15,312 nt of DNA, taken from contig JBHGBB010000075.1 in assembly GCA_041946755.1 (NCBI GenBank), forward strand, positions 1-15,312. Direction: 5' to 3'. The translations under genes and the position numbers were made by a program. Below, piece after piece: positions 12,800 through 15,312 of this stretch. Under the pieces are notes generated by a model. It had not been told where the DNA came from and ran no database searches. It saw nothing but the letters and a program-made list of their open reading frames with translations. Each line of letters begins with the position of its first letter. Position 1 is the first letter of the stretch. Origin of the DNA: JBHGBB01 sp041946755. Lineage in GTDB: Bacteria; UBP4; UBA4092; JAOAEQ01.

Positions 12800-13216
12800 T
12801 TAATGCTGATGTGGGTCTGCTGGGTGCTTAAATCCTTCCGGCAACGGCAATCCTTTTTTCTTATAATAATCTTCCAGTGCCGATTTCAATGCATCTTCCG
12901 CAAGAACCGAACAATGCATTTTTACCGGCGGTAATCCATCTAACGCTTCTGCTACCGCCCGATTCGAAATTTTTAATGCCTCTTCGATGGTTTTCCCTTT
13001 AACCATTTCGGTCATCATCGAACTGGTAGCAATCGCCGCACCGCAACCGAAGGTCTGGAATTTGCAGTCGGATACTATCCCGTTATCTATCTTAATATAG
13101 AGTTTCATAATATCGCCGCAAGTCGGGTTGCCGACCGTACCCACCCCATCCGCATTGGGGATATCCCCAACATTTCTTGGATTCCTAAAATGTTCCATAA
13201 CTTTTTCGCTGTACAT
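12800..13216 (-). CDS. iscU: Fe-S cluster assembly scaffold IscU (NifU N-terminal type)
   Basis: 138 residues. MYSEKVMEHFRNPRNVGDI opens the domain. The cluster ligands are Cys33 with Asp35 (NPTCGD), Cys58 (FGCGAAIA) and Cys102 (KMHCSVLAEDAL). LPPVKMHC corresponds to the LPPVK loop that Hsc70-type chaperones recognise in IscU. The scaffold accepts sulfur from the cysteine desulfurase, builds [2Fe-2S] or [4Fe-4S] clusters and passes them on. GGAGG lies six bases before the ATG. The desulfurase gene is directly upstream in the same direction but separated by a 259-nt spacer filled with repeat block D. The C-terminal tail GFKHPADPHQH is His-rich and is duplicated about 800 nt downstream. Confidence 0.95.
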   Translation of the reverse strand: MYSEKVMEHFRNPRNVGDIPNADGVGTVGNPTCGDIMKLYIKIDNGIVSDCKFQTFGCGAAIATSSMMTEMVKGKTIEEALKISNRAVAEALDGLPPVKMHCSVLAEDALKSALEDYYKKKGLPLPEGFKHPADPHQH

Positions 13217-13267
13217 ATCATACCTCCGATATATCTTTCATCATGATTATTTTATATTTATGTTTAG

Positions 13268-13477
13268 CAGTTAAATTGTTAAATAGTTAAATGGTTAAAT
13301 AAGTTAATGTCAAATTTCAAATGTCAAATTTCAAATGTCAAATCTCAAATGAATGTCCAATGTCAAATAATCAAATGCCAAATTTAAGCCCTTGGAGTTT
13401 GACATTAAGTCATTGGGCATTTGACATTCATTTGTCCGCCTTAGGCGGATTGAGCTTTGATATTTGACATTATTTTT
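13268..13477. repeat. Word-like inverted-repeat block D (gttaaat, gtcaaatttcaaat, atttgacatt)
   Basis: Five GTTAAAT-type units (13268-13308) lead into three 14-nt tandem units of GTCAAATTTCAAAT, the third with one change (13309-13350). Opposite-strand words follow: GTTTGACATTAAG, CATTTGACATTCA and ATATTTGACATT. A compact GC hairpin TCCGCC-TTA-GGCGGA (13435-13449) lies inside the right lobe. The block fills the nifS-iscU spacer and would be part of their shared mRNA. Confidence 0.75.
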
Positions 13478-14711
13478 ATGACGGTTCCGGTGATTTCGTG
13501 CCCGGGGATTCATAGCATTTATCTCCGGTAGCGTCTGTTTCAGAATAAGTCCCTTGCGCTAATGGCGACATTTTCCGCATCCGGCTGACTACCCGATCTA
13601 ATACTTCAACTACGGTATCCATTTCTGCTTCGGTATTGCCGCGGCCGAGACTGAACCGAATCGATCCTTGTGCTATTTCGTGCGATAATCCCATTGCTAA
13701 TAATACATGCGACGGTTCTAACGACCCGGAAGTACATGCTGATCCGGTCGATACCGCGATGCCTTCCATATCCAAACCCAGAACAATCGATTCCCCTTCA
13801 ATAAACTTAAAACTGATATTCATGGTTCCCGGTAACCGGCGTACCGGATGGCCGTTCAGTTTAACGTCCGGTATCCGGGATTTAATCGCCTGATATAACC
13901 GGGTGGCTAAACAGGATAACCGGAGTAAGTCGCGTTCCATTTCTTCCATAGCAATCTCGCAGGCTGCACCAAGTCCGACTATCCCGGCGACATTTTCCGT
14001 TCCAGCGCGAAGATTCTTTTCATGATGTCCCCCATGAATCAGCGGCTGGAGTTTGGTGCCTTTCCGCACGAATAATGCACCGACTCCTTTCGGCCCATAG
14101 AGTTTATGCGCTGAAAGTGAGAGGAGATCGAGATTCATCTCGTTGACATTATTGGATAGCTTCCCCATCGTTTGTACCGCATCGGTATGGAACAAAACCT
14201 TATACTCTTTCGCGATTTTCCCAATATCTTCTATCGGCTGAATGGTACCAACCTCATTATTCGCATGCATAATAGTAATCAGAATCGTTTTTGGGGTGAT
14301 AGCCTTTTTAACATCATCAGGATTAATCCAACCATATTGGTCTACCGGAAGGTAGGTCACCGTAAATCCCTGTTTCTCCAGGTATTTGCAGGTATTGAGT
14401 ACCGCATGATGCTCAATAGCACTGGTAATAATATGGTTCCCCTTATTCTGATATGAAAATGCTACCCCTTTAATGGCGAGGTTATCCGCTTCAGTGCCAC
14501 CGCCGGTGAAAATAATTTCTTCCGGTTTATTAGCGCTAAGAATCTTCCGAACCGATTCCCGGGCGGCATCCATCGCTTCATGCGCCTTCTGGCCAAACTG
14601 ATGAACACTACTCGCATTCCCATAGATATCTACAAAATACGGCAGCATTTTACCCAGCACCCGCGGATGCATGGGTGTAGTAGCGTTATGGTCTAAATAT
14701 ATCTGGTTCAT
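13476..14711 (-). CDS. nifS: Cysteine desulfurase (NifS/IscS family)
   Basis: 411 residues, a full-length class V aminotransferase-fold enzyme using PLP to turn cysteine into alanine plus enzyme-bound persulfide for Fe-S assembly. The sequence has IYLDHNATTPMHP at the N-terminus, FTGGGTEADNLA, His101, the Asp177/Gln180 pair (HTDAVQ), the PLP lysine 203 (SAHKLYGPKG), RAGTENV, and the catalytic Cys326 in STGSACTSGSLEPSHVL. The longer active-site loop and NifS-like features suit a NifS-type housekeeping enzyme. AGGAGG lies eight bases before the ATG. A polar tail of about 30 residues after RMRKMSPLA is unusual and may be extended toward the repeat block. It is followed by iscU and preceded by an Rrf2-type regulator. 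Confidence 0.96.
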   Translation of the reverse strand: MNQIYLDHNATTPMHPRVLGKMLPYFVDIYGNASSVHQFGQKAHEAMDAARESVRKILSANKPEEIIFTGGGTEADNLAIKGVAFSYQNKGNHIITSAIEHHAVLNTCKYLEKQGFTVTYLPVDQYGWINPDDVKKAITPKTILITIMHANNEVGTIQPIEDIGKIAKEYKVLFHTDAVQTMGKLSNNVNEMNLDLLSLSAHKLYGPKGVGALFVRKGTKLQPLIHGGHHEKNLRAGTENVAGIVGLGAACEIAMEEMERDLLRLSCLATRLYQAIKSRIPDVKLNGHPVRRLPGTMNISFKFIEGESIVLGLDMEGIAVSTGSACTSGSLEPSHVLLAMGLSHEIAQGSIRFSLGRGNTEAEMDTVVEVLDRVVSRMRKMSPLAQGTYSETDATGDKCYESPGTKSPEPS

Positions 14712-14734
14712 ACTTATATCCTCCTATAATAATT

Positions 14735-14767
14735 ATCGCTGTAATCGGTTTTAAAATCGCTGTAATC
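14735..14767 (-). promoter_or_regulatory. Two 12-bp direct repeats upstream of nifS
   Basis: GATTACAGCGAT occurs twice on the minus strand (14767-14756 and 14746-14735), 21 bp apart, i.e. two helical turns, just upstream of the nifS ribosome site. This is a plausible operator for the Rrf2-type regulator encoded next door. Confidence 0.55.
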
Positions 14768-14775
14768 AGGTCCTA

Positions 14776-15021
14776 CTAAATATTAAACGCGAAATTATGT
14801 TTAACTTTTTTCTTTCCCTGCAAAGCTACCGCTTCATCTTTCAAATCTTTTAAGGTAATCGAATCTAAAACCTCGTTCATTTTATCGCCGAGCTTTTTCC
14901 AAAGTAACCGCATCGCGCATCGGGCGATTTTATCGCATTGTTTCGGTGATGCCGTCGGTAGAACGCATAAAACCGGGGCAATCGGCCCTTCTAATACCCG
15001 AACAATATCGCCGATTCGTCC
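14776..15021 (-). CDS. Rrf2/IscR-type regulator, 5' part lost at a sequence junction
   Basis: The C-terminal 81 codons of an Rrf2-family protein. RIGDIVRVLEGPIAPVLCV is the linker after the DNA-binding domain, followed by Cys residues in KQCDKIARC that, with the Cys in LCV, match the three cluster ligands of IscR-like sensors. LLWKKLGDKMNEVLDSITLKDL is the dimerisation end. The winged-helix N-terminus is absent: upstream of about 15021 the DNA becomes GC-rich and unrelated. A complete protein would need about 65 more residues. The position before nifS and iscU fits an Fe-S-sensing regulator of that operon. Whether the gene is truly broken or the contig is chimeric cannot be told here. Confidence 0.85.
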   Translation of the reverse strand, partial: GRIGDIVRVLEGPIAPVLCVLPTASPKQCDKIARCAMRLLWKKLGDKMNEVLDSITLKDLKDEAVALQGKKKVKHNFAFNI

Positions 15022-15215
15022 CTGAATACGTGAAGAACATCTGGGCAGCGCAAGGACTGCTCGCCTCCCCTGCCGAGCGGCTGGAAGCTGCCGCCAAGGC
15101 GAAGCTCCTCAACCGGCTGTTTGATGCTCTGGGCAGCTCACCCCGACCCAGCCGCATTACCGCCGCCACCGTGCTCCACGGAATGCTGGCAGCCGGCAGG
15201 CTAGCCGGCGAATAG
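15021..15215 (+). CDS. 3' end of an unidentified gene in GC-rich DNA
   Basis: A plus-strand frame ending at TAG 15213-15215 that reads PEYVKNIWAAQGLLASPAER, then an Ala/Lys/Leu-rich helical run, then SPRPSRITAATVLHGMLAAG. It has a strong protein-like character and high-GC codon use unlike the rest of the window. The frame continues leftward past 15021 only through antisense of the Rrf2 gene, so the true upstream part is missing. I do not recognise the family. Nothing supportable lies in 15216-15312. Confidence 0.5.
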   Translation, partial: PEYVKNIWAAQGLLASPAERLEAAAKAKLLNRLFDALGSSPRPSRITAATVLHGMLAAGRLAGE

Positions 15216-15312
15216 CACGCCACCAGACGCCTGGAAAGCGCTCCTGGGTCAGTTTTTTCAGGCGCGATTGCCCCAGACTTCACTCGTAGAATCAACAGCT
15301 TAGAGTCCTTGG

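Noticed and set aside
13268..13477. Possible CRISPR array in the repeat-rich spacer
   Set aside because: Units are 7-14 nt tandems or inverted words without regular unique spacers, and no cas gene is present.
14930..15295. Minus-strand ORF of 121 codons over the junction
   Set aside because: It spans the Rrf2 gene in another frame and the GC-rich DNA antisense to a better plus-strand frame; high GC gives long chance ORFs.

Overview
The window reads as about 15 kb of chromosome from an uncultured, probably diderm bacterium of a deep-branching candidate lineage. This is inferred from several prepilin/pseudopilin paralogs, a Tat-exported lipoprotein phosphodiesterase, NikR, pyruvoyl arginine decarboxylase and an encapsulated-ferritin-like protein. 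I cannot name the phylum. Base composition is moderately AT-rich until about position 15021, where it switches abruptly to GC-rich DNA. Almost every gene is on the minus strand, so transcription runs right to left. I see no rRNA, tRNA, CRISPR array or transposase.

Region 1 (1-4051) holds a Tat lipoprotein phosphodiesterase (cut by the window edge), preceded by a compact eight-gene minus-strand cluster: DUF134 regulator with zinc ribbon, NifX/NifB-C-like protein, BMC-like protein, PaaI-type thioesterase, pyruvoyl arginine decarboxylase, EncFtn-like ferritin and two small Cys-containing proteins. The cluster is headed by a near-consensus sigma70 promoter (TTGACA, 18 nt, TATAAT) whose -10 box is overlapped by a perfect 9-bp inverted repeat, a textbook repressor-operator layout. 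This is the most system-like part of the window.

Region 2 (4085-10510) interleaves four diverged prepilin-like genes with metal/transport-flavoured genes: an S-component-like membrane protein, an FmdE-like protein and a His/Cys two-helix membrane protein in one short operon, then nikR with a promoter/operator, a THEP1-like NTPase and a second polytopic membrane protein.

Region 3 (10511-10934) is the main plus-strand unit that looks genuine. It is a short ORF or structured RNA with two near-perfect long palindromes and a strong Rho-independent terminator. Region 4 (10991-12756) carries an exported glutamine-amidotransferase-like (BPL_N) protein and an AT-rich exported orphan lying between iscU and a decayed second copy of the iscU 3' end.

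Region 5 (12800-15021) is an Fe-S assembly cluster: Rrf2/IscR-type regulator, cysteine desulfurase, IscU/NifU scaffold. The regulator is cut at about 15021 by the GC-rich sequence, which carries the 3' end of an unrelated plus-strand gene. This is either a real insertion or rearrangement, or an assembly chimera.

Four gene spacers are filled with low-complexity, word-like inverted repeats, each with its own vocabulary (gtcaaat/atttgac, gtacttg, gttaaat, gttctt). They look like one class of element whose sequence differs from place to place.
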